The notes: generated from the sequence alone by a model not told the origin. Positions 1 to 6,115 are shown, numbered from the stretch's first letter. The stretch: 7,355 nt of DNA from Candidatus Bathyarchaeota archaeon (GCA_026394315.1 JAPKYM010000222.1:1-7355), one strand, 5' to 3'. Numbers and translations are program-made.

Positions 1-70
1 TATCAATAAAATATTAACTAGCTTTATTTTTTCATGCTTGGTTTTATCAAGTGGCTTTACAATGGAATCT
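1..70. other. AT-rich sequence downstream of rpsB
   Basis: This stretch is far more AT-rich (roughly 70-75 percent A+T) than the genes beside it. On the minus strand it is the 3' flank of rpsB and contains a short T-rich run (AATATTTTATT, near positions 4-14) that could serve as an archaeal U-tract terminator, but there is no convincing stem-loop. No complete gene is visible. One minus-strand frame, shifted by -1 relative to rpsB, stays open to the window edge, but it does not resemble the missing S2 tail. Confidence 0.4.
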
Positions 71-592
71 TCAAGCGGTTCGCCCTTTGTTGTTAACGGG
101 GATTGCCAAGTCCACGCCGCTTAAGGCGTTGTCTGTATCACAGAGGCCGACAACTGGAACTCCGGCAACTGAGGCTTCTTTTATTGCCTGGCAGTCAGCT
201 CTGGGGTCTGTGACCATAAGAAGCTGCGGCTCAGTGTGTCTTGGTTGAAGTGGGTTTGAGATCAATCCGGGCATGAATCGACCGACTATAGGCATGCATC
301 GGGTCAGCTCACAGAACTTCTCCACAGGGGTTCTGCCATACAGCCGTGAGGATACGACTACCACTCTCGAGGGATCGAATCTGCTGATGAACTTGGAAGC
401 TAGTCTGATCCTTTCATCAGTCTTACCTATGTTCAGTATGAATAACCCGTCAGGTCGAACCCGGAAGATGTGTTCTTCCATGTCTTTTGTTTTTACCCGA
501 GTTCCTATGTGGAGACCCGCGGCCAGAAGTTCCTCTAGTGGTTGCAGAAGGTTTTCAGCCTTTGGCATCTCTTCTCTTTCTGTTGCGCTCAT
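71..592 (-). CDS. rpsB: 30S ribosomal protein S2 (archaeal type), short C-terminus
   Basis: Small-subunit ribosomal protein S2 (uS2/SA family), which binds the head-body junction of the 30S subunit. The 173-residue product carries the family landmarks: GLHIGT near residues 26-31, GRFMPGLISNP near 104-114, VTDPRADCQAIKEA near 127-140, and GVPVVGLCDTDN near 144-155 followed by IPVNNKGR. The ATG at 592 is preceded by AGGTG about 6 nt upstream, in the 8-nt gap after the eno stop, so it is the last gene of the operon seen here. The protein stops at NNKGRTA. From memory, archaeal homologues continue for roughly 25-30 residues with a hydrophobic YWLL-like helix. None of the three minus-strand frames past the stop encodes such a tail. 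The truncation may be real, or the sequence may change at an assembly junction. Family identity is secure; the end is odd. Confidence 0.95.
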   Translation of the reverse strand: MSATEREEMPKAENLLQPLEELLAAGLHIGTRVKTKDMEEHIFRVRPDGLFILNIGKTDERIRLASKFISRFDPSRVVVVSSRLYGRTPVEKFCELTRCMPIVGRFMPGLISNPLQPRHTEPQLLMVTDPRADCQAIKEASVAGVPVVGLCDTDNALSGVDLAIPVNNKGRTA

Positions 593-600
593 CTTAACAC

Positions 601-1854
601 CTAAATCCCAATATTGGCCATTCCGGCTTTTTCACCAAGAAGCTCTTCTATCCTTATTAACTCATTTATCTTGGCAATTCTCTCTCCGCCCAAGACGCCA
701 AGTTTTATTACTGGAGCACCAAGGGCGATGGCTAAATGCGCGATCTCATTTCCACATGACTCGCCTGACCTGTGTGAGAATACTGGAACGTAGCCTTCTT
801 GCTGTGCAAATCTTGCGGTGGCGAATGAATCACTTAGGGTACCTACTTGATTGGGCTTTATGATTATCGCGTTTCCGGATTTCTCCTTGGCGCCCCTCTC
901 TAATCTTTTGATGTTTGTTGTGAAGAGGTCATCACCGCATATGAGAGTGCCTTTCACCTTACCTGTGAGTTCACTAAATGACTCGAATGATTCCTCATTC
1001 AAGGGATCCTCGACATATGCTAACTTGAACTTCTTGATGAGTTCCAGTACGAATTCAATCTGGTCACCTTCGTCAAGACGTCTGTTGTCCCTTTGGTACA
1101 GATACTCATTTGCCTTCTCACTCCACAAGGTTGAGGCAGCCATGTCGGCACCCACCCTGAGCTCTACGCCGGTTTCATCTGAAACGGTCCTGCATGCCTT
1201 CGTCAATATCTCCAAGGCCTCTTCGGTTTTTAGCGGCGCAACCCATGCACCCTCGTCACCCCTCCCGGCGAGGTTGACTCCATTATTCTCTATTAGACGA
1301 GAAACCTCTTTGTGGGTCCTTATGTTAGCTGCAGCAGCTTGTGCGAAACTCTTTGAGCTTGTGGGTAAAACCAGGAACTCCTGAATATCCGTCCGATCTC
1401 CTTTCGCATGTAGACCTCCACCTATTGTGTTACCAAGCGGATATGGAAGACTGTAACTTCCGGCCGCAGACAAGTGCTCAAATAATTGCATCGCTCTTGA
1501 AACTGCACCTGCTGTCGCTGAGGCAAGTGAGACTGCGTAGGCAGTGTTTCCTCCAATTCTGCTGAAGTCCGGTGACGGGTCCATCCCATGGAGTTTAACA
1601 TCCACTGTCTTGGGGTCATCAACACTTACCCCAATTAGTTCTGGAGCTATGAGCTCCTTGACCACCCTCAAGGCCTGGGTCACACCACCGTCGGGATATG
1701 ATTTCACCTCCCATCTTCCTTTACTGGCCCCTGAAGGAGCGGATGACCGACCTGAACCTCCTGATCCCATAACGTCAATCTCAATCGCCTCGCTACCCCT
1801 GCTGTCAAATATTCTTCTTGCTTTGATGTTCTCTATGATAGCTGCTTTGCTCAT
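601..1854 (-). CDS. eno: Enolase (phosphopyruvate hydratase)
   Basis: Enolase interconverts 2-phosphoglycerate and phosphoenolpyruvate in glycolysis/gluconeogenesis in the cytoplasm; it needs Mg2+. The 417 residues match the family's usual length. Visible landmarks are the mobile loop APSGASKG (39-46), GGGLHA with His149, QEF with Glu159, GDEG with Glu201, the Mg ligands Asp237 (GADMAAS), Glu282 (VEDP) and Asp308 (GDDLFTTN), the catalytic lysine Lys333 (IIKPNQVG), SHRSGE (360-365), and Lys384 followed by the closing ERIAKINELIRIEE (391-404). All catalytic positions I can place are intact. The usual SHRSGETED is SHRSGESCGNE here, and QIKTG is VIKLG, so it is a divergent branch. The ATG at 1854 has GAGGT 7 nt upstream, overlapping the rpoN stop, which suggests translational coupling. 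Placement next to ribosomal genes is common in archaea. Confidence 0.97.
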   Translation of the reverse strand: MSKAAIIENIKARRIFDSRGSEAIEIDVMGSGGSGRSSAPSGASKGRWEVKSYPDGGVTQALRVVKELIAPELIGVSVDDPKTVDVKLHGMDPSPDFSRIGGNTAYAVSLASATAGAVSRAMQLFEHLSAAGSYSLPYPLGNTIGGGLHAKGDRTDIQEFLVLPTSSKSFAQAAAANIRTHKEVSRLIENNGVNLAGRGDEGAWVAPLKTEEALEILTKACRTVSDETGVELRVGADMAASTLWSEKANEYLYQRDNRRLDEGDQIEFVLELIKKFKLAYVEDPLNEESFESFSELTGKVKGTLICGDDLFTTNIKRLERGAKEKSGNAIIIKPNQVGTLSDSFATARFAQQEGYVPVFSHRSGESCGNEIAHLAIALGAPVIKLGVLGGERIAKINELIRIEELLGEKAGMANIGI

Positions 1855-1863
1855 GGCGAGACC

Positions 1864-2085
1864 TCAGACTTCCTGAGATTTCTTGGTAGTAGCTTCAGAA
1901 TATTTCAGTATATCATCGATAATGTCTACATGTGAGATGAACATTCTTCTGCAACAGTATCTGGAGACCCCCAATTCGTCGAGCACCTTCTTTGGCGCCT
2001 CTCCATTTTTTACCCTGTTTGAGAACTCCTCCCATTTGTCGGCAACGACTTTGCCACAGGTGAAACAGCGGATTGGTATTATCAT
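1864..2085 (-). CDS. rpoN: DNA-directed RNA polymerase subunit N
   Basis: Archaeal RNA polymerase subunit N (Rpo10, homologue of eukaryotic Rpb10), a small zinc-binding assembly subunit that docks with the D/L platform. The 73-residue product begins MIIPIRCFTCGK, giving the first zinc cysteines Cys7 and Cys10, and continues to RYCCRRM with the adjacent pair Cys44-Cys45, the atypical CX2C...CC zinc site of this family. The C-terminus is slightly longer than the typical 62-70 residues, with a charged tail. It is not the bacterial sigma-54 factor that shares the symbol. The ATG at 2085 lies 43 nt after the rpsI stop, the widest gap in the operon. It is preceded by a weak TGATGAT, part of an archaeal GGTGAT-type Shine-Dalgarno. 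The gene usually found next, rpoK, is absent; eno follows directly. Confidence 0.96.
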   Translation of the reverse strand: MIIPIRCFTCGKVVADKWEEFSNRVKNGEAPKKVLDELGVSRYCCRRMFISHVDIIDDILKYSEATTKKSQEV

Positions 2086-2128
2086 GGCATATCATCAACA
2101 GGAGAGCACAATCGGCATTTGTCTTTGA

Positions 2129-2539
2129 CTATCGGTATGATTTCTGTTTCCTTCTTCTTGCTCCGGGACCGCCAAATTTCTTAGATTCTGAGCGTCTAGG
2201 ATCGCCGGCCAACATGGCCCTGTCCTGGCCCCTTAAGGCCCGTCGGATTTGGGCGGTCTTGATCCATCGCATGATTGCTCTAGCTATTGCCATCCTTGCA
2301 GCTTCGGCTTGACCGATTACGCCGCCTCCCTCTGCCTGAACCCTTATGTCCATGCCCTTGGCTTTGTCCCCTACAATTTTGAGCGGCTCCATCATCTTTA
2401 TTCTCGCAGTCTCGGGGGTTACAGCATTAATTGGGTAGTTGTTGAATGTGACGCGCCCCTTCCCGGCTTTCACTATGGCTTTGGCAATAGCAGTCTTTCT
2501 CTTTCCACTGACTATCAGAACTTTTCTCCTTTCACTCAC
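2129..2539 (-). CDS. rpsI: 30S ribosomal protein S9
   Basis: Small-subunit ribosomal protein S9 (uS9), whose C-terminal tail reaches the P-site tRNA in the 30S head. The 136-residue product has the N-terminal SGKRKTAIAKA (11-21), the family signature GGGVIGQAEAARMAIARAI near 71-89, DPRRSESKKFGGPGARR near 113-129, and the basic tail ending KSYR, all as expected for archaeal/eukaryotic S9. The start codon is GTG, one nucleotide after the rplM stop. It is chosen because a perfect AGGAGG sits 8 nt upstream and because the sequence then begins MSERRKV like its relatives. Near-abutting genes imply coupled translation with L13, its usual partner across all domains of life. Confidence 0.97.
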   Translation of the reverse strand: MSERRKVLIVSGKRKTAIAKAIVKAGKGRVTFNNYPINAVTPETARIKMMEPLKIVGDKAKGMDIRVQAEGGGVIGQAEAARMAIARAIMRWIKTAQIRRALRGQDRAMLAGDPRRSESKKFGGPGARRRKQKSYR

Positions 2540-2540
2540 T

Positions 2541-2975
2541 TCAGACTCCTCCTATTTCTTTTGATAGGTCCCCTATCAACATGTAATGGCACCTTAGTTT
2601 TGATGCTTCCGCACCTGAGACCGAATGGCGTGGTTCATCGGCGTAGGTCACTGGCACATCAGCGTAGACTCTGACTCTACGGTAAGCTTTCTTACCCGAG
2701 GGTTTCTTGAAAGGCAACATCCCTCTGAGGACACGTCTCACATAATTCTCAGGTTTGCGCGGGTGAGGCGGAGCCGTATCTTGAGATGCCAGGGTCCTTG
2801 TTCTTAGTTTTACCTTTGCTCGTCTGATAATACTTCTTTTTCTACCAGATATAACTGCCTTTGAAGCATTGAGAATAATGACATCTTGACCCTCTATAGC
2901 CTTCTTTGCCGCATAGCTAAGCATTCTTCCCAATACCAAGTTGGTTGCATCGATAACTATCGGTTTAGTGGACAT
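2541..2975 (-). CDS. rplM: 50S ribosomal protein L13
   Basis: Large-subunit ribosomal protein L13 (uL13), an early assembly protein of the 50S subunit. The 144-residue product shows the archaeal/eukaryotic pattern: IDATNLVLGRMLSYAAK near 8-24, GQDVIILNASKAVISG near 29-44, and the signature RGMLPFKKPSGKKAYRRVRVY near 84-104. Length is normal for archaea. The ATG at 2975 follows the rpl18e stop by 7 nt, and GAGGT lies 9 nt upstream at the rpl18e terminus, so the start is well supported. It is followed after one nucleotide by rpsI. Nothing in the sequence is unusual. Confidence 0.97.
   Translation of the reverse strand: MSTKPIVIDATNLVLGRMLSYAAKKAIEGQDVIILNASKAVISGRKRSIIRRAKVKLRTRTLASQDTAPPHPRKPENYVRRVLRGMLPFKKPSGKKAYRRVRVYADVPVTYADEPRHSVSGAEASKLRCHYMLIGDLSKEIGGV
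2546..2554 (-). promoter_or_regulatory. Strong Shine-Dalgarno deciding the GTG start of rpsI
   Basis: On the minus strand this reads TAGGAGGAG and includes a perfect AGGAGG ending 8 nt before the GTG at 2539. It lies inside the last codons of rplM. It is the strongest ribosome-binding site seen in the operon and supports GTG as the rpsI start, since no ATG is nearby in frame. Confidence 0.75.
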
Positions 2976-2982
2976 GAGTCAA

Positions 2983-3339
2983 TTACCTCATTAACTTGAC
3001 TTTGGTACCTTTGGGATTCTTCTCGAGAAGTTCGGGGAGCGTAAGACACTTGCCGCCCACTATGCCTATCTTTTCTCTAGCACTGGCAGAGAAACTCAGG
3101 GCGGCGACCGTCAATTTGTGATTCACAGTTCCTGATCCAAGGACCTTTCCTGACACAGCAACAGTCTCCCCCTCCAATGTGAATCGTGCAATTCTACTGA
3201 CATTGACCTGCGCCATATTTCGCCTTGGTTTACCCAAAGCGCGTGAGATTGCTAGCCATATCGGAGCCTTGTTCTTTTTAGATGCGTTCCGGAGAGATCT
3301 CATAAGTTCAAGCAACTGAGGGTTAGTCTTGTCGCTCAT
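2983..3339 (-). CDS. rpl18e: 50S ribosomal protein L18e
   Basis: Large-subunit ribosomal protein L18e (eL18), an archaeal/eukaryotic protein with an L15-like fold; bacteria lack it. The product of about 118 residues contains KTNPQLLELMRSLRNAS at the start, then APIWLAISRALGKPRRN, VNVSRIARF, VSGKVLGSGTVNHKLTVAA, and GGKCLTLPELLEKNPKG near the end, all family hallmarks. I place the start at the ATG at 3339, which gives MSDKTNP and has a GTGAG element about 8 nt upstream. A GTG at 3351 would add MRKN and would overlap the rpoD stop by four bases (GTGA), a classic coupling arrangement, so it is a serious alternative. Identity is secure; only the start is open. Confidence 0.95.
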   Translation of the reverse strand: MSDKTNPQLLELMRSLRNASKKNKAPIWLAISRALGKPRRNMAQVNVSRIARFTLEGETVAVSGKVLGSGTVNHKLTVAALSFSASAREKIGIVGGKCLTLPELLEKNPKGTKVKLMR

Positions 3340-3347
3340 GTTCTTTC

Positions 3348-4160
3348 TCACTTCGCCCGCTTAATTAGCTGGGATAACTCTGAGGCTTTCTCACCAATCT
3401 GCTTGGCTGCTTGTTCCACTATCTGTGTGACTGGAAGTGCACCTGTGGATTCAACGTAGAATATGAAGTCCTCTTCGCTCCAATCAAGCTTGATTGGGCA
3501 GGGCCTCTTAGCACAATGTCTGACACATTCAGTACACAAAGTGCACTCCTCTACGTTCCTGACAGTGAGTTTGTCGTTCTTCAGTTCCAGTATGCACTTT
3601 GGGCAAAACTTTACGCAGTCTCCGCAGCCGTCGCACTTACTCACATCCACGGATACCGTAGGCAGATACTTGTGTGTGCAGGCTGATACGGGCTGCCACT
3701 TAGCATGCTCTTGTCCTCGTCCGAGCTTTGCATATGCTTCCAACCGCAGCTTCTGACCGGGAGCCAACTTAACTACCGGTATCTTCTCGCCCACAGGCTT
3801 TATGGCGGGATTGTCCGGCCTCAGATCTCCAGAGTAGACCGTGGTGGTTCTGTCTGTTGCTTCGACCTCCATTGTGAATGAAGCCCTGCATCTGTTGCAT
3901 CCCAGCTCACTCCTGCACTCACAGTTCTCCGGGAGAGTATAGGCATCCAGATCTGTTGTTAGAGGGATTAGCCCAAGTCTGTGTGCCAAGAACTCATCGA
4001 ATAGGACTGAAGTATTCTCGATTATCATGACGTCATCTATGGCCATCGTGGGAACTTCAGCTATAACGGTCCTTCTCAGAGCGTTTGCGAAAGCCGGAGT
4101 GACTCCGCTGACCATGAACCTTATTGTGTTCCCTTCTCGTTTGACTGTCGATATCTCCAA
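3348..4160 (-). CDS. rpoD: DNA-directed RNA polymerase subunit D with two ferredoxin-like Fe-S motifs
   Basis: Archaeal RNA polymerase subunit D (Rpo3, homologue of Rpb3 and bacterial alpha), which pairs with subunit L to nucleate polymerase assembly. It is not the bacterial sigma-70 of the same symbol. Its 270 residues start with the dimerisation domain (FANALRRTVIAEVPTMAIDDV near 24-44, then HRLGLIPL). Next comes CXCX5CX2C (Cys80, 82, 88, 91), matching the Rpb3 zinc loop. A ferredoxin-like domain follows: CDGCGDCVKFCP (Cys176, 179, 182, 186) and CTLCTECVRHC (Cys206, 209, 212, 216) with Cys221, enough for two 4Fe-4S clusters. The C-terminal helix returns to the alpha fold. The start is TTG at 4160, with GGTG about 8 nt upstream. 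No in-frame ATG precedes it before a stop. It is the first operon gene; S13-S4-S11, often upstream in archaea, are absent. Confidence 0.97.
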   Translation of the reverse strand: MEISTVKREGNTIRFMVSGVTPAFANALRRTVIAEVPTMAIDDVMIIENTSVLFDEFLAHRLGLIPLTTDLDAYTLPENCECRSELGCNRCRASFTMEVEATDRTTTVYSGDLRPDNPAIKPVGEKIPVVKLAPGQKLRLEAYAKLGRGQEHAKWQPVSACTHKYLPTVSVDVSKCDGCGDCVKFCPKCILELKNDKLTVRNVEECTLCTECVRHCAKRPCPIKLDWSEEDFIFYVESTGALPVTQIVEQAAKQIGEKASELSQLIKRAK

Positions 4161-4307
4161 ATCATAACACCATGAATCGAGATCTGGAGCATTCAGCCAG
4201 TGAATTCATTATCGTATCAACGCCTACGCCCATAATTCTAGCTATGATCTCTATTGCTAACTTAAGTCCCAAATCAATACGAAGTAGCGTATAGGATGTA
4301 GCCCCTC

Positions 4308-4316
4308 TTTATATGT
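4308..4316 (-). promoter_or_regulatory. Candidate TATA box for the rpoD operon
   Basis: On the minus strand this reads AACATATAAAGAG, an A/T element preceded by purine-rich sequence resembling an archaeal BRE plus TATA box. Transcription would begin about 25 nt downstream, near 4285, leaving a leader of roughly 125 nt before the rpoD TTG. The same bases read TTTATATG on the plus strand and could also serve the divergent gene, so the direction is not certain. Pattern match only. Confidence 0.4.
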
Positions 4317-4415
4317 TTATTTGGACCTCTTTCCCTTTTTGACATTGGCGAAAGAGATCTGGAAGAATCAACTGGATACGCCACCCACAAGCAAGGATTC
4401 GATACTGATTTATCG

Positions 4416-4425
4416 AGCGCGCGCT
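4416..4425. repeat. GC-alternating palindrome, copy 1
   Basis: AGCGCGCGCT, a perfect 10-bp palindrome followed by ATC. It lies 57 bp upstream of the GlcG-family ATG in otherwise AT-leaning sequence. It shares the ten-base core GCGCGCGCTA with the copies at 4985 and 6302. The alternating purine-pyrimidine sequence could be a binding site for a dimeric regulator, a modification site or a Z-DNA-prone element. Confidence 0.6.
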
Positions 4426-4481
4426 ATCAAGAGTCTCCGTGATTCAAATTGGATAGTGAAGGTTCTATCTACAGGAGCTCA

Positions 4482-4886
4482 ATGAAGCTGACTCTTGAGG
4501 GAGCGAAAGTAATGCTACTCGCTTCTGAGCGCAAAGCCAGACAGACTGGGGTACCAATGGATATAGCTATCGTGGATGAAGGGGGAAACCTTCTTGCTTT
4601 CGAGAGAATGGATGGCGCAAAGATCACCGGCATTGACATAGCGATAAACAAGGCGTTCACAGCTGCTGCAAGTAGACGGGGAACGCATGAGTATGCTGAG
4701 GTTGCATCGCCCGGAAAACCGGCATTTGGGATTCACGTAAGTAATCAGTGCAGGTTCGTGATATTTGGAGGAGGTTTACCAATATTGGTTAAGGGAGAAG
4801 TTATTGGAGGAATCGGTTGCAGCTCGGGTACAGCGGAACAGGATAGACTCGTTGCTCAAGCTGGGATAGACGCCCTACCGGGCTGA
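4482..4886 (+). CDS. GlcG/HbpS-family (DUF336) protein
   Basis: A small soluble protein of the GlcG/HbpS/PduO-C superfamily (DUF336), some members of which bind heme or cobalamin-like cofactors; for most the role is unknown. The 134 residues show the family pattern: MKLTLEGAKVML at the start, IAIVDEGGNLLAFERMDGA near 28-46, NKAFTAAASR near 56-65, GGGLPI near 96-101, and GEVIGGIGCSSGTAEQD near 105-121. There is no signal peptide, so it is probably cytoplasmic. I chose the ATG at 4482 because AGGAG precedes it by 4 nt and family members begin this way; a TTG at 4449 would add 11 residues but has no Shine-Dalgarno. It is a single-gene unit, divergent from rpoD and convergent with the archaeosortase gene. 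No glycolate oxidase, heme or diol-utilisation genes are nearby, so a specific function cannot be assigned. Confidence 0.9.
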   Translation: MKLTLEGAKVMLLASERKARQTGVPMDIAIVDEGGNLLAFERMDGAKITGIDIAINKAFTAAASRRGTHEYAEVASPGKPAFGIHVSNQCRFVIFGGGLPILVKGEVIGGIGCSSGTAEQDRLVAQAGIDALPG

Positions 4887-4948
4887 AGACTCAATACAGA
4901 ACTGAAACTGAGAGACAGATTGAAATCCAGATATGTGTTGGTGGCATC
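4887..4948. other. Convergent intergenic gap
   Basis: Sixty-two bases separate the stop codons of the two convergent genes. Neither strand shows a clear stem-loop or long T-run. The minus strand is pyrimidine-rich (for example CTGTCTCTCAGTTTC), which might be enough for archaeal termination, but this is weak. Confidence 0.3.
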
Positions 4949-6019
4949 TCAGAAGGCACAGGCTTTCGAATTCGAGTGGCTAGTTAGCGCGCGCGCTATA
5001 GGGATCGTACTTGCATCGGATTTCACATTCTTGGCTGAATGTGTCTCGATTGAAGTGATAGTCACTAGGTATATCACAATCCAGATCGTAAAAAGAACCT
5101 CTCCTATCGATTCATGGAACATTCTGAGATTAATGTCTATGAATGCGCCATAGTATATTATCAGAAATATCCTGATTATGTTTACCAGAAAGGTACCTAT
5201 GGCCCCCAAGACTACGTAGATCAACTTTCTGAAAACAGAGGTCTCTAACTTGACCATCAGGATTACGATGACAAGCAGGTATATGGTCATGCTCAGGATT
5301 CCTGCACATTGCCAGTACATGTTTATGAAAAGGAACCCCTTGTTACCCCAAACCGCAAGGCTCTCATAACCCACAAGGTCTACCCTGACACCAACGGCCC
5401 TCAGCAAGAAAACGGTAACCATGAGAATTGGCTGCATAAGGAACTGAAGTGATTCCATAGATCCGTAAGGGAAACTGGCATCCAACAGCAGTATGAACGC
5501 CATGCCTGAAAGGAAGACTATTGGAGTTGGAAACTGCCTGAGTCTCTTAATGCCTAGCCAAAGCGAAACGACAGCTGAAATGAAAAGCGCATAAATGATG
5601 TAGTCCCACATTCTAGTCCAACTCAAGATCTGTGGGGTACTACTATACCCTAATTTGGCGCCGAATTGCGCTACCAAGACGTTCTGATTAAGGGCATAAA
5701 CCACCACGAAGTATGCTGCAACTAAGCATGCCAAAACGGCAATACCCAGTTTTCTTTTTCTTACTAATCTAAACTCTAGAAGCCTCCTTACATCATACCA
5801 CTCAAGCATCAAAAAGACGAACGCAAAGAGAAAACCACCCCCGGCGCCTTCGTTCCATCCCAATATGAAATGATTCGGGTCGATCAAAAGGAGTACAACA
5901 ATCGGAACTAGAAACGGCATCAGAAATGCGTCCTTGCTCCCCAACAGCCGGTCAATAAGAGAGTTCCCATGCATTTTGACAAACCCGAAGCGGCTACATA
6001 GTTCCTTGACCGAAACCAA
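4949..6019 (-). CDS. Exosortase/archaeosortase-family membrane transpeptidase
   Basis: A 356-residue polytopic membrane protein of the exosortase/archaeosortase family, which cleaves C-terminal sorting signals (PEP-CTERM, PGF-CTERM and similar) on surface proteins and is thought to attach them to a lipid. I count about eight or nine hydrophobic segments, near residues 31-46, 62-73, 91-110, 138-157, 165-182, 191-211, 229-256, 265-291 and 305-323. The catalytic trio is in family context: Cys238 in MYWQCAG, Arg283 in NIIRIF, His302 in MFHESIGE. Residues 324-356 are a hydrophilic tail. The start is TTG at 6019, with a weak TGATG upstream; an in-frame stop just before it rules out extension. An ATG at residue 16 is the alternative. 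No substrate with a sorting tail is visible in the window, so the subfamily and target are unknown. It converges on the GlcG-family gene with a 62-nt gap. Confidence 0.88.
   Translation of the reverse strand: MVSVKELCSRFGFVKMHGNSLIDRLLGSKDAFLMPFLVPIVVLLLIDPNHFILGWNEGAGGGFLFAFVFLMLEWYDVRRLLEFRLVRKRKLGIAVLACLVAAYFVVVYALNQNVLVAQFGAKLGYSSTPQILSWTRMWDYIIYALFISAVVSLWLGIKRLRQFPTPIVFLSGMAFILLLDASFPYGSMESLQFLMQPILMVTVFLLRAVGVRVDLVGYESLAVWGNKGFLFINMYWQCAGILSMTIYLLVIVILMVKLETSVFRKLIYVVLGAIGTFLVNIIRIFLIIYYGAFIDINLRMFHESIGEVLFTIWIVIYLVTITSIETHSAKNVKSDASTIPIARALTSHSNSKACAF
4985..4998. repeat. GC-alternating palindrome, copy 2
   Basis: TAGCGCGCGCGCTA, a perfect 14-bp palindrome. It is one GC unit longer than the other copies. 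It lies inside the last 17 codons of the archaeosortase-like gene, in the hydrophilic tail (the IARALTS region), about 100 bp from the end of the convergent GlcG-family gene. Confidence 0.6.
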
Positions 6020-6115
6020 TGTGCATCAAACAGTGCGCTTCAAATGTAACATGGCTCCCAAGAGAGCACGCTCTACCCTAACCCTTGCCTTTGCCAGCAA
6101 GAAGCACCGTGAGCT

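Larger units (their letters stand above)
4161..4481. other. Divergent intergenic region between rpoD and the GlcG-family gene
   Basis: About 320 bp without a convincing gene. It contains the candidate rpoD TATA box near 4308-4316, a possible 23-codon minus-strand leader ORF (4162-4233) ending one nucleotide before the rpoD start, and the palindrome AGCGCGCGCT at 4416-4425. A weak plus-strand TATA-like ATTTATC at 4408-4414 could place a start of transcription near 4435 for the GlcG-family gene. No tRNA or structured RNA was recognised. Confidence 0.5.

Noticed and set aside
1..100. A minus-strand frame, shifted -1 from rpsB, that stays open to the window edge and could be the lost S2 tail by frameshift
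   Set aside because: Its translation is lysine-rich and lacks the hydrophobic YWLL-like helix of S2. No slippery sequence is seen, and an open run of about 29 codons is easily chance.
273..863. A 196-codon plus-strand open frame across rpsB and eno
   Set aside because: It lies antisense to two unmistakable genes, spans their junction, has no family-like motifs or ribosome-binding site, and follows from the codon pattern of the opposite strand.
851..1384. A 177-codon plus-strand open frame opposite eno
   Set aside because: It is low-complexity, serine/leucine-rich shadow translation of enolase codons with no independent support.
4449..4481. Upstream TTG start for the GlcG-family gene
   Set aside because: It has no ribosome-binding site, and the added 11 residues do not match the family N-terminus, whereas the ATG at 4482 has AGGAG just upstream.
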